Assembly (NCBI GenBank): GCA_045595285.1
Contig: JAZOAC010000135.1
Span: 1-64,000, forward strand
Length of the DNA: 64,000 nucleotides
Direction of reading: 5' to 3'
DNA from: UBA1731 sp045595285
Lineage (GTDB): Bacteria; Verrucomicrobiota; Kiritimatiellia; RFP12; UBA1067
The notes below the pieces were generated by a model, which did no database searches, was not told the DNA's origin, and worked only from the letters and a program-made list of their open reading frames with translations. Both the position numbers and the translations under genes were made by a program. Shown here piece after piece: positions 45,936 to 55,000 of this stretch (the stretch's first letter is position 1; every line of letters starts with the position of its first letter).

Positions 45936-48263
45936 TCACCGTACGATAACCCTGAAAGCGACCGGACGAAGATATCCGGCGGAATTCTGCGCAACCATCT
46001 TTCCGTTCACCCGAATGGCTCCAAGATGCGCGGAGGAAAGAGAGGCAGATTCACCAAACCTGATCGAACTGCGAGATGCAATGTCGGAAACGACAAAATT
46101 AACTGAACCATTCTCCGGCCAATCCGTCGCAGGAGGCTTGATTGTGACGGAAGATCCTTCACCGAGTGTAATTGTCGATGCAACACCGGGAATCACCTCG
46201 CCCATCGTCAATGCGATTCCGTCCGCAATCTCAAGATTGCCGCCTGACAGCTTGAAATCCGTCGATTCGCTTGCCGATTTTGGATGGGCGAACCGCCATG
46301 TCCCGTCTGCAATCACGGTGGGCTGATACGGGGTGTACGCCGCCTCCATGCTGACGGTTCCGGGACCTTCCTTGCGGATGTAAGCGGATTTGTAGGCTTC
46401 AAAATCAGCATCGCCGACAGGATAGAAAAGCCGTATCGGATTCGTAATCCTGAAATCAGCCTCCGCGTTGCCGGTCACGTCCTCGACCTCCATCACGATC
46501 GCGCTTGGATCTGCATCCTTCGCCGGAAACAGAGACATTCCGGTCGCACACACCGATGGAGCGGTGCCTGTAACATACCATCTGGGGTTCATGCCGTATC
46601 CGACACGCGGCGCCGCACCTAAAAGCTTCGCGCCATTCTCGAAATGCATATAGTTGAGATACAATCCGGCATCATCGTAATTCTCCTTGACGGACGTTCT
46701 CCCGCTCCAGTATCCGACCACAAACGTACCTCCGTTCAGGCATACGCCGTATGTCGATGCCGCCGGAATGCACATTGACGCTCCCTGATACAGGAATCCG
46801 CCGTTCTCCACGACAAGTCGCCCCGTCTCCAATGAACCTGAAAGCACGGCATGACCACCACGCCCTACGACAAGCTGGCCTGACGACGGAATGCTTCCGG
46901 CGGAGAACTGCACCATCATAGGGGACTTGTCGCCACCGCTGACACGAACGACCGATCCCGTAGACATGGAGCTGCGTCCTTCAACCACGGCAACATGCGT
47001 CAACGCACCTTCCGCGAAGAACAGCTTGAGACTGTGAAGCCCTACTTGTCCCCTATCGGTATAGGAACCGTCTTCATTCCTTTGTTCCGGTATTGTCATC
47101 CCCTGACACTCGGAGGACATCTTCTCAAAATCAATGTCGCCATATTGATAGGAACTTTCAGAAAAACCGTTCGCCCAAGGGGAATTGAACGAATAGGACG
47201 CTATGCAGGCCTGTATGTCACGCCCCATCTGACGCAATCTGAGCAGACACCCCGTCTGGTAGCTGGAACTTACTTTGTTGTATATCTGCAAAGCGGCATA
47301 GGCACCGTTGTTCCGCCAATGGCTATATGCGGCGGGATCTTTATCGCCGCCTGTTCTGCTGCCGCACAGAATGGCGGTAACATTGGTCAAAGAGGACAGC
47401 AATCGGTCCTTGGAAACGGTTTTCCATTTATCATTGAGAAAGACATCTTTGCCGCACTCAACATCCAACGCCGAATCCGTACGCATCTGTGAAGCCTCGT
47501 AGACAATGTCCCCGTCGCCAGACACCGCGCCGGAATACGTCTTCTCCTGAGGATTGCGTATGGTCATGACGCCGTCCACACGAAGGTTCCCGGAATATGT
47601 CCCCGGAGACTGTACGATTGCGGAAGCGCCCGTCGCAATGTATTCCGTATCGGAAGGGACTTCAATATCGCCTTCTATCGGAGAGGCCGTCTCTGTCGTT
47701 TCAGAAAGCCCTCCCAAACGGCGCAAAGCGATGAAGTCAACGCCGTATCCCTTTTCAAAGCCACCGCCTGCATCCTCAAGATCGTATCCGGCGCTGCCTT
47801 TCACAACTGTCTTGCCGTCGAAAAGCGATTCCATGTCCCTGCCGTACAGATGCGTGCCGGCCGCCACATAAACGCCGGACAGCCAGGCGTAGACATCGGC
47901 ATCGCGCTGTTCAAGAATGACATCGAACTGATATGTCGTGTATTTACCGTCATATTTTCTGGCCGCCTGAAGAATGGTTTTCACCCTCTTCTTCCCGTCG
48001 GACTCATACCTTCTTTCTGCGATGGGCATAAAATCGAACCGTCCGGCACCGTGCAGATAAATGTAATTACCCTTATATTTACTGTAAGATGCGTTTGCCG
48101 CAGCCCTTACGGCATAGTCGTCGACAGAAATGTTTTCAAACACCTTGCGGGCATTTGTCTTGGAGTTGTTTATCATCAATCCCCTATATGTCAAGGTGTA
48201 CGGGGCTCCTCCCCGCAGGAAAAGCGGGACACTTGCGGCAATCAACAGCAACATAATTCGCAT
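45936..48263 (-). CDS. Large secreted repeat protein, paralogue of 37831-40501
   Basis: 775 residues with a normal Sec signal (MRIMLLLIAASVPLFLRGGA). It shares with the other protein the module phrase Q-x-G-x-D-I-x-A (LRLRQMGRDIQACIASY; also VILEQRDADVYAWLSG). Both also share a segment beginning LYLNYMHFENGAKLLG (LKYLNYVTFMDGANIKG-like in the other copy), then a PRWYVTGTAPSVCATGM block. The C-terminal third is beta-strand-repeat rich and ends LRPVAFRVIVR. Probably a surface glycan-binding protein. It lies between P4 and P3, so each of the two proteins is directly followed by a member of the GH20-like family. The ribosome-binding site AAAGGAG is strong. Confidence 0.72.
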   Translation of the reverse strand: MRIMLLLIAASVPLFLRGGAPYTLTYRGLMINNSKTNARKVFENISVDDYAVRAAANASYSKYKGNYIYLHGAGRFDFMPIAERRYESDGKKRVKTILQAARKYDGKYTTYQFDVILEQRDADVYAWLSGVYVAAGTHLYGRDMESLFDGKTVVKGSAGYDLEDAGGGFEKGYGVDFIALRRLGGLSETTETASPIEGDIEVPSDTEYIATGASAIVQSPGTYSGNLRVDGVMTIRNPQEKTYSGAVSGDGDIVYEASQMRTDSALDVECGKDVFLNDKWKTVSKDRLLSSLTNVTAILCGSRTGGDKDPAAYSHWRNNGAYAALQIYNKVSSSYQTGCLLRLRQMGRDIQACIASYSFNSPWANGFSESSYQYGDIDFEKMSSECQGMTIPEQRNEDGSYTDRGQVGLHSLKLFFAEGALTHVAVVEGRSSMSTGSVVRVSGGDKSPMMVQFSAGSIPSSGQLVVGRGGHAVLSGSLETGRLVVENGGFLYQGASMCIPAASTYGVCLNGGTFVVGYWSGRTSVKENYDDAGLYLNYMHFENGAKLLGAAPRVGYGMNPRWYVTGTAPSVCATGMSLFPAKDADPSAIVMEVEDVTGNAEADFRITNPIRLFYPVGDADFEAYKSAYIRKEGPGTVSMEAAYTPYQPTVIADGTWRFAHPKSASESTDFKLSGGNLEIADGIALTMGEVIPGVASTITLGEGSSVTIKPPATDWPENGSVNFVVSDIASRSSIRFGESASLSSAHLGAIRVNGKMVAQNSAGYLRPVAFRVIVR

Positions 48264-48281
48264 GGCGTTTACTCCTTTGTT

Positions 48282-49373
48282 TCAGATTTTAAGATCCGTT
48301 TTTGCAGGCTGTGCATCCATTGCATCCGCAATCTGGTCTATGGCGCTCTGCCAGTAGTATTGAAGATCGGGCTTGATTTCGCCCCACGGTGCGATCATCA
48401 TTCCCATGAGCTTTTCATCGGCGAAGTGGGATCTGGCGTACTTCCACATCCATTCCGCCGCCTTCGGGTCCTGCGGATAATCCTTTCCTGTCGGCCACGG
48501 CTTGGGCATCTCGCCCTTCCATACCCAGTTGCTGGTGAGGGCGAGGACTTCGAAACCGGCCTCATTCAGCTTTTCCATGGTCTCGAAGGTCTTCACCTTG
48601 CGCACCAGATGTTCCGTCGGACGCTGAGGATTGCATTTAAGCCGTCTTTCGATATCGGCGCGAATCGCGTCCACATCATGTCCGTGTCCATAAAGCCCGA
48701 TGTTCTGAACCACCGATTTCGGCATGCGCGAATAGAAATACTCCGGATATGTGCCGGCGACATAACTGGAGAATACAACGGCCCGCGTCCGGTGCTTTTC
48801 GAGACAGTCGAGATAGTGGAAGAAATCCCTCCACCACAGCTCCGCCCGGCGTATGATGACGAGAGGAAACTTCTTCTGCATCTCAAGATTCTCCTCATCC
48901 AATCCGAGGTGCATGAACCTAGGATTTCCGAACACCTCGCAGACGTCGTCGATAATCTCCTTCACCGCCTTGCGGTATATGTCGGTGGAGACCATGCGCC
49001 CGTATTCCTTGAGCCATCCGTCATGGCACGTGGAGAAATTGAGCTTCGGAACCGCCTCAATCCCCATGGACTTGAGTCTCCTGACCTCGGCGGCAAGCTT
49101 TTCCGCGCTCCAGCTTCCTTTGACCGCGAGTTCGGGATGGCTCGGATAGACAAGCCCTTCACCCACATCGATGACTGCCATGTTGAGGCGCCGTTCCCGC
49201 ATCCGTTCCGTAAGGGCATGCCATACATTCCCGTCGGTCCGAAGATGTCCGCATGTGTATGTGAGTCCTTTTTCCCTTTTCTCGCCGGGAGCAAGATACT
49301 CCCCCCACATGTTCTGTCCGAGATGAAGAAGTATCGCCCTGATCTTTTCCTTATGTGAAGCGCAGTCTGCCAT
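48282..49373 (-). CDS. GH20-like TIM-barrel family, paralogue P4 (no signal peptide)
   Basis: 363 residues starting MADCASHKEKIRAILLHLGQ. A start ten codons upstream is open but would overlap the tannase gene, and GGAAGGG lies at suitable distance from this ATG. The family core is complete: VIDVGEGLVYPSHPELAVKG, AVPKLNFSTCHDGWLKEYGR and FMHLGLDEENLE, then AELWWRD. It is closest to P1 in the EYGRMVST segment and to P2 in the VGEG and NFSTCHD segments. No export signal. It is directly downstream of the tannase-like gene. Confidence 0.62.
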   Translation of the reverse strand: MADCASHKEKIRAILLHLGQNMWGEYLAPGEKREKGLTYTCGHLRTDGNVWHALTERMRERRLNMAVIDVGEGLVYPSHPELAVKGSWSAEKLAAEVRRLKSMGIEAVPKLNFSTCHDGWLKEYGRMVSTDIYRKAVKEIIDDVCEVFGNPRFMHLGLDEENLEMQKKFPLVIIRRAELWWRDFFHYLDCLEKHRTRAVVFSSYVAGTYPEYFYSRMPKSVVQNIGLYGHGHDVDAIRADIERRLKCNPQRPTEHLVRKVKTFETMEKLNEAGFEVLALTSNWVWKGEMPKPWPTGKDYPQDPKAAEWMWKYARSHFADEKLMGMMIAPWGEIKPDLQYYWQSAIDQIADAMDAQPAKTDLKI

Positions 49374-49399
49374 AATTCGCGTTCCCTTCCGTTCTTCAG

Positions 49400-50989
49400 T
49401 CAATAGAGACCGTCCGTTTTCGTTTCAAGGCAACGCCCGTCGATTCTCGCCGCGCCTCGCGGCGTCTCTTTGCGCACCCATCCGCCATTTGCGTCATGGA
49501 CAAACAATCCGGGATAGGCGGCGACGGGCAGAGTCATCCTGCGCGAGGTCCAATTGCAGACGAGACGCTCCGGAGCGACGCCGCGTTCACACCAGTCCGT
49601 CAGCATCCGCCGCACCTGCGCACCGCCCGGAGACGCCGTCATCACCCTCCCCTTTCCTCCGCCGTGCGCGCAGCCGGGGATGCAGAATAAACGGAAATAT
49701 CCAAGCGTCTTTTCAATTCCGCCGTCCTTCTCGCAGACACGCTCGTAATAATCGATGATCGGATTCGGCGGAATCGTCTGATCCTCCCATCCGGCGGTCA
49801 TTATGATCTTGCCGCCGCGCCGGCGGAATGCGGAAAGGTCGGGCGAACAGGCGTTGAACCGCGGCCCGTATTCCTTCAGATAGCCGTCGATCACATTCCA
49901 TCCGATCTTCTTCCAGTCACGGTATCCGATCCCTTTCGACATGAGGTAGCTGCGAAGATTCACAATCCCCATCCATGTCATATTCTTGCCCAGATACGAA
50001 CCAGGGGCGAAACCGTTGAAACAGCATCTGCCGTCATGGACGAGAGGAATGTACAATCTCCTGAGGCGGGCAAGTTTATCCCCGTCCTTGATCGAAGGAC
50101 AACGCTCTGCCGCCAATGCAAGAAAACCGTCAATGTCGGTTTCCGACAGACGTCCATCGGAAATGGTGTGCCCGGCGAAAGGCTCCGGCTCCTTCGACCT
50201 GCGGTAATCGACGGCCGCATCCGCCACCACACGCATTTCGTTCGTGGTGAACAGCAGTTTTCCGTCATCGCCGTGCGTCTGCCGCCAGAGATGCCATACC
50301 GCCATCTCGTTCACGGCGGCGTTGTTGTCCGGCAGAATCGAAATTATTCCGTCGTAGTCCTCCGGGAAACGGATCGCCTCGCTCATCGCCTGGCGGCCGC
50401 CTGTGGAACCACCGCAGAAATACGCCTTGTCGCAGGGACGGCCGTAGAACGCCTTGACGATCTTCCTGCCGTAAACCGTCATCAGATGGGTGGCGCGCCA
50501 TTCGAAATCACGCCTGACGCTCTCCGGCCATATTTTGGAATTGGTCTTTCCGCAATCGGTGATCTTCCAGGTTCCGAGATCGGTAGCAACCCCCGCCGTG
50601 CCCGCGGCGGTGTATGCAGTGAGCGACGGCAACACTCCGCCGTGTCCACTATTGCCCTGCCCCCACATACGTCCATCCCACAATTTCGGCGGCGGCAGTT
50701 CAGCACGACAACGGATATCACTTCCTTCTTCCGGTTTAAGCACAAAATCGACGCGAACGAAAAAGCCCTTCTTCGCATTCGCCTTTTCCTCCTCCTGAAT
50801 CGCCGCCCACATCGCAAGCGGATTTGGAGTTTTCTTAGAACCGCGCTCAATGAGCACAGCATTCGTCACAAAGCATATAGCATCCGAAACCCCTTTGACG
50901 CGTTTAAAACGCACTTCAAGGTCATCCCCGAACCCACTCAGGGCAAGAATGGTCATGAAGAATCCTGTAAATGCAATCCTTGCTTTCAT
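49400..50989 (-). CDS. Tannase/feruloyl-esterase family protein (exported)
   Basis: 529 residues from MKARIAFTGFFMTILALSG, a Sec signal; an earlier ATG at 51031 falls inside the promoter region and is not used. The nucleophile elbow is GGSTGGRQAM. Later segments AGWEDQTIPPNPIIDYYE and FCIPGCAHGGGKG supply the aspartate and histidine of the triad, the layout of the tannase family (fungal feruloyl esterase B and tannases). It would remove aromatic acyl groups from plant glycans. It is the first gene of the long operon and is preceded by an inverted repeat near its promoter. Confidence 0.85.
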   Translation of the reverse strand: MKARIAFTGFFMTILALSGFGDDLEVRFKRVKGVSDAICFVTNAVLIERGSKKTPNPLAMWAAIQEEEKANAKKGFFVRVDFVLKPEEGSDIRCRAELPPPKLWDGRMWGQGNSGHGGVLPSLTAYTAAGTAGVATDLGTWKITDCGKTNSKIWPESVRRDFEWRATHLMTVYGRKIVKAFYGRPCDKAYFCGGSTGGRQAMSEAIRFPEDYDGIISILPDNNAAVNEMAVWHLWRQTHGDDGKLLFTTNEMRVVADAAVDYRRSKEPEPFAGHTISDGRLSETDIDGFLALAAERCPSIKDGDKLARLRRLYIPLVHDGRCCFNGFAPGSYLGKNMTWMGIVNLRSYLMSKGIGYRDWKKIGWNVIDGYLKEYGPRFNACSPDLSAFRRRGGKIIMTAGWEDQTIPPNPIIDYYERVCEKDGGIEKTLGYFRLFCIPGCAHGGGKGRVMTASPGGAQVRRMLTDWCERGVAPERLVCNWTSRRMTLPVAAYPGLFVHDANGGWVRKETPRGAARIDGRCLETKTDGLY

Positions 50990-51022
50990 GCTCGCAAGTG
51001 TATCAAAACCGCACACGAACAA

Positions 51023-51055
51023 TGTACGCAAAATAAAATATAAATTACACGTACA
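51023..51055. promoter_or_regulatory. Inverted repeat at the promoter of the long glycan operon
   Basis: TGTACG (51023-51028) and CGTACA (51050-51055) form a perfect 6-base inverted repeat around a 21-base AT-rich core. The core contains TATATT and TATTTT on the minus strand, which could serve as -10. It lies between the AraC gene end and the tannase start, so it is a candidate operator for that regulator. Confidence 0.45.
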
Positions 51056-51158
51056 AATTTATGCTAGGCAAATACAGATCGCACTCTTGCCAGAACCTTG
51101 TCCGCCATCCCGATGCCAAAGCGTTCTCCGATAACCGTTGTGGAGAACTGGCACATGA

Positions 51159-52067
51159 CTATTTGCGGCACATGCTAGGAGATATGCCGGTGATGCGCTT
51201 GAATACTGTCGCGAAATGTTGCGGCGACGGGAAACGGTAGCGGCTTGCTATTGCGGCTACGCTCAATTTCGGATTGGCGAGATCGGCACGCGCACGCTTT
51301 ACCCGCACATCAAGAAGATATGCATGAGGCGTAAGACCTGTCGCGCGCTTGAACGCATCAATAAATGCAACCGTCGACAACGCTGCCTCTACCGCCATGT
51401 CCTCAACCGAAAAATCGGCCTCAGGAGTTTTCTCCATTCGTGCAACAATCGTCTTCACCTTGGAATTCGGCCTTCCAAGAGGCGATGGCGGCAGTTTCGG
51501 CAGCTCAATCAAAGCAAGCAGAAGCTCCAATGCCGCGGACTTCATCGCCAGCCTTCGCATCAGCGTACCGCGTTCTTCCTGATCGTACAGCCTGAACAAC
51601 CGTTCGAAAGCGACGCGAACCCGCTGCGAAGAAGGACAGATCATATACGGAAATGCAAGCAATCCCCGTGATATCAGAGAACTTTCACTTGGTGTCAAAC
51701 CAAGAATCGACGAGCCTTTTTTCGGCATCTTGAAAAGCAGCCTGTAAAGACGCATCCCCTTGGGATTGTTGCATCTCCGATGCGGCTCACCCGGTTTGGA
51801 CACAAACAACTGCCCCGGAAGTATCTGACATTCGCCATTCGCGGTGTCATATCGTATGTTCCCTTTAAGGCAGAGACTTATTTCCACATGTTCAGGGTGA
51901 ATATGCAGATCCACACCATTCCGCAACGACCTGAAACTGCTGCTGGCAAGCACGGGAATGCAATCGCATCCGTCGGGACGCAAATCGATTATGCGCCAAT
52001 CATCGCCATCATCATACCTGATTGGCTCGATGCTTATGCCGTCTTTTTTATTTGGAAGACGGCTCAC
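51159..52067 (-). CDS. AraC-family transcriptional regulator (cupin sensor type)
   Basis: 302 residues if started from GTG at 52067, 20 bases inside the end of lacZ and 10 bases after GGAG. A longer reading would lie in the lacZ gene and is not family-like. The N-terminal half is a small cupin (LHIHPEHVEISLCLKG, then LPGQLFVSKPGEPH); the C-terminal 100 residues hold two AraC helix-turn-helix units (VEDMAVEAALSTVAFIDAFK and VAAIASRYRFPSPQHFATVF). It probably senses a sugar and controls the downstream tannase-to-dgoD operon, whose promoter starts about 120 bases after its stop. It differs from the LacI-sensor regulator at 23616. Confidence 0.82.
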   Translation of the reverse strand: MSRLPNKKDGISIEPIRYDDGDDWRIIDLRPDGCDCIPVLASSSFRSLRNGVDLHIHPEHVEISLCLKGNIRYDTANGECQILPGQLFVSKPGEPHRRCNNPKGMRLYRLLFKMPKKGSSILGLTPSESSLISRGLLAFPYMICPSSQRVRVAFERLFRLYDQEERGTLMRRLAMKSAALELLLALIELPKLPPSPLGRPNSKVKTIVARMEKTPEADFSVEDMAVEAALSTVAFIDAFKRATGLTPHAYLLDVRVKRARADLANPKLSVAAIASRYRFPSPQHFATVFKRITGISPSMCRK

Positions 52068-55000
52068 CGGAATACGGCTCCATGCGCAAGGTCCATTCCT
52101 CCCTGGATGCCGGAAGCATATATTTGCCCATTGGCTTTGGACCGCACGATGCGCCGCCAAGGCCAAGCTGGCGGATGTCGAGATTGAGGCACACCTCATC
52201 ACGCTTGACCAATGGCGCATTGATCCTCTGCTGGTCTCTACGATGACGTGCGAACTCAAGATCCTCAACTCCATAATGGAGCGCCTGCATGAACATCGGA
52301 ACCGAACCGGAGAACTTCACGCCCTTGCCGTCCGAACCGATGAATGCCGCCCAGCGGACGTCGCTGCGGTAGCCGTTATCCTGAGGACGCACATACGCTT
52401 CATACTGCTCCGTGACCGTGGAATCGTACACGCCGAAGAACGATGCCGTCTTGCGGTCGATGTAGTTCTCGCGAGGTCCGCGGCCATAGTAGCGCATCTT
52501 CTCGAGATCCTTGTCGAGCTTGAAGGAGAGCCCGAGACGCGGCAACGACTCCGGCATCGTACCGAACGGCTCCACAGTGTTTTTGACGGATACGTCTCCA
52601 TCGGCAGCGAACGTCCAGACGGTTTTGTGCCTGAATCCTGCGGACTTCGCTCCGAACACGCTAACGTCGAAGCTTATGCTGTCCTTGCCGATCTTGACGG
52701 GACGCGCATGGTAGCGAAGCTGGGTAAGGCCGGTCAGGTAGAAGTTGCCCTTGTCCTCAACGCGACGTCCGCGCAGCCAGATGTCGTTATCGGTGAATGC
52801 GCGCATGCATGTAAGCTGAGGGCCGGCCACAACACCAGACACCGGATCCTTGAGAATCGTCTTTCCGTTCATCACAAGCTCGCAGAGCGTACCGGACTTG
52901 CGGCAGAACACGGCCTTCGTACCGCCAACCGAGGCGGTAACGGTCCTATCATCCTGAGTGAACTCCGGCGCAACGGCCTTGACCGCCATGCACTTTGCAT
53001 CCTCGGGAATGAACGCAATCTGGTTGCGGGAAACCTTCCAGCCCTTCTTCGCCCAGATCGTGTCGGTCTTGAGAGAGAAGTCGACATTCACAAAGTACTC
53101 ATGCCCGGCCTTTCTCTCGAACTCAGGAAGCTCGAGGCGGCATTTGGACAGCGGCGCCAGGTGTGGAACCGCGAACGTTCCGCTCTTTACGATTTTGCCG
53201 TCCTCGACAAGCTCCCAGGTGCCGTCAAACTCATCGGCATAGGTGAAGCCGAAGCGGTTCTCAAGGGTGAAGTCGCTGGACACTACGAGGTTCCTGTGCA
53301 CATGACCGACCTCGACCAGCTTGGCCGTCACATTGCGGAAGGGATCGACGACGCCATTGTTGTTGAACGGACCGTCGTTGGGCTGTTCATCCCAATCGCC
53401 GCCGTACGCAAGGAAGCGCTCGCGCTTGCCGTCCGCGCCAACCCTGTCGGTGTATTTCCAGACTGCCTGGTCGACCCAGTCCCAGATGCAGCCTCCGGTG
53501 AGGGAATCGTATTTGTAGAACACATCCCAGTATTCCTGGAAGTTACCGATGGAGTTGCCCATGGCATGGGCGTACTCGCACATCCAGAACGGTTTCCCTG
53601 AGGTCTGCCAATTCTCCTTCGGCCATCCGTCCTCACGCTTGGAGTCTCTAGGCAGGTCTCCGTGCTTGCCGCGCCACTCGCACCATTCAACGCTGGGATA
53701 CATGCGGCTGTCAACATCAGCATCGGGATTCCCGCGCTCCCAATGGACTGGACGTGACGGATCGAGCTTCTTGACCTCTGCGATTGCGGTCTTGAAACAC
53801 ACGCCATGCCCCGTCTCATTGCCCATCGACCAGAGAGAGATCGAAGCGTGGTTGCGGTAGAACACCACATGACGCAGGTTGCGCTCGAGAATGGAATGCG
53901 TCCATTCGGGGAAGCGACCAAGCCCATTTTCATTGTATCCGGCCTCATGTCCTTCGACGTTCGCCTCTGCGCAGACATAGATGCCGTACCTGTCGCAGAG
54001 ATCATACCACAGGTGATGATCCGGATAGTGGGCGGTACGGACGGTGTTGATGTTGTATTTCTTGAAAAGAAGGATATCAGCCATCATGTCATCCATCGAG
54101 ACGGTACGCCCGTTGTCGGGGTTGGTCTCATGGCGATTGACACCCTTGAACTTGATCTTGCGTCCGTTTACGAGAATCGTGTTCCCTGAGACCTTGACCT
54201 CCTTGAAGCCGATCTTGCGCGTACGGATGTCAGAACCCTTCCTGACAATGAGAGTGTAAAGGTTGGGCTTTTCGGCGCTCCAGAGCTTCACGTCGCAAAT
54301 CTCGACCGCGCCCCTGGAGCCCGATGCGATCTCTCGTCTGGCGGCATCGTACAGCTTCCACTCGACACCCTCGCAGCCGAGCACTTCCATGGTGGCATCG
54401 TGGTAGTCGTTCTTGAGAGATGTCTTGACCTCAAAATCCCAGATGCCGTCCTTCGGCATGGACCAGATGGAGACATCACGGAAGATACCGGAGAAACGGT
54501 ACATGTCCTGATCCTCGAGATAGCTGCCGTCGCACCAGCGGTAGACCTCGACGGCAAGAAGGTTTTCACCATCCTTGAGAAACTTCGTGATGTTGAACTC
54601 AGACGGAAGCTTGGAGTCCTCGGCATAGCCTACCTTCTCGCCGTTCACCCACACATAGTAGGCGGAATACACGCCATCGAAGCGAAGGAATACCTCGCGC
54701 CCCTTCCAATCCGTCGGCACGGTAAACGTACGGCGGTAGGACGAGACCGGATTGTAGTCGCCCTTGCCCGACTGCCGGTCCTTGATGAACGGCCATTCCA
54801 TCTTGTGCGGATAACGGACGTTCACATATCCCGGGGAGCCGAAACCGCGCATCTCCACACAGCTCGGAACGTCAATGGTGAACCAGTCCGCATCGGAGTA
54901 GTCAACACGATAGAAATCCTTTATGCGCAGATCGGGATTGCCGGCCCAGGATATCTTCCATGTGCCGTTGAGCGACTTGCGGTACGGGGATTCAGGCTCA

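Noticed and set aside
47850..49358. 502-codon plus-strand frame over P4 and the secreted repeat protein
   Set aside because: Mirror of well-supported minus-strand genes.
52068..52274. 69-codon N-terminal extension of the AraC regulator
   Set aside because: It is lacZ coding sequence in another frame; AraC proteins of this type begin close to the cupin domain.
51958..53601. 547-codon plus-strand frame over the beta-galactosidase
   Set aside because: Antisense to the GH2 catalytic region; no recognisable protein.
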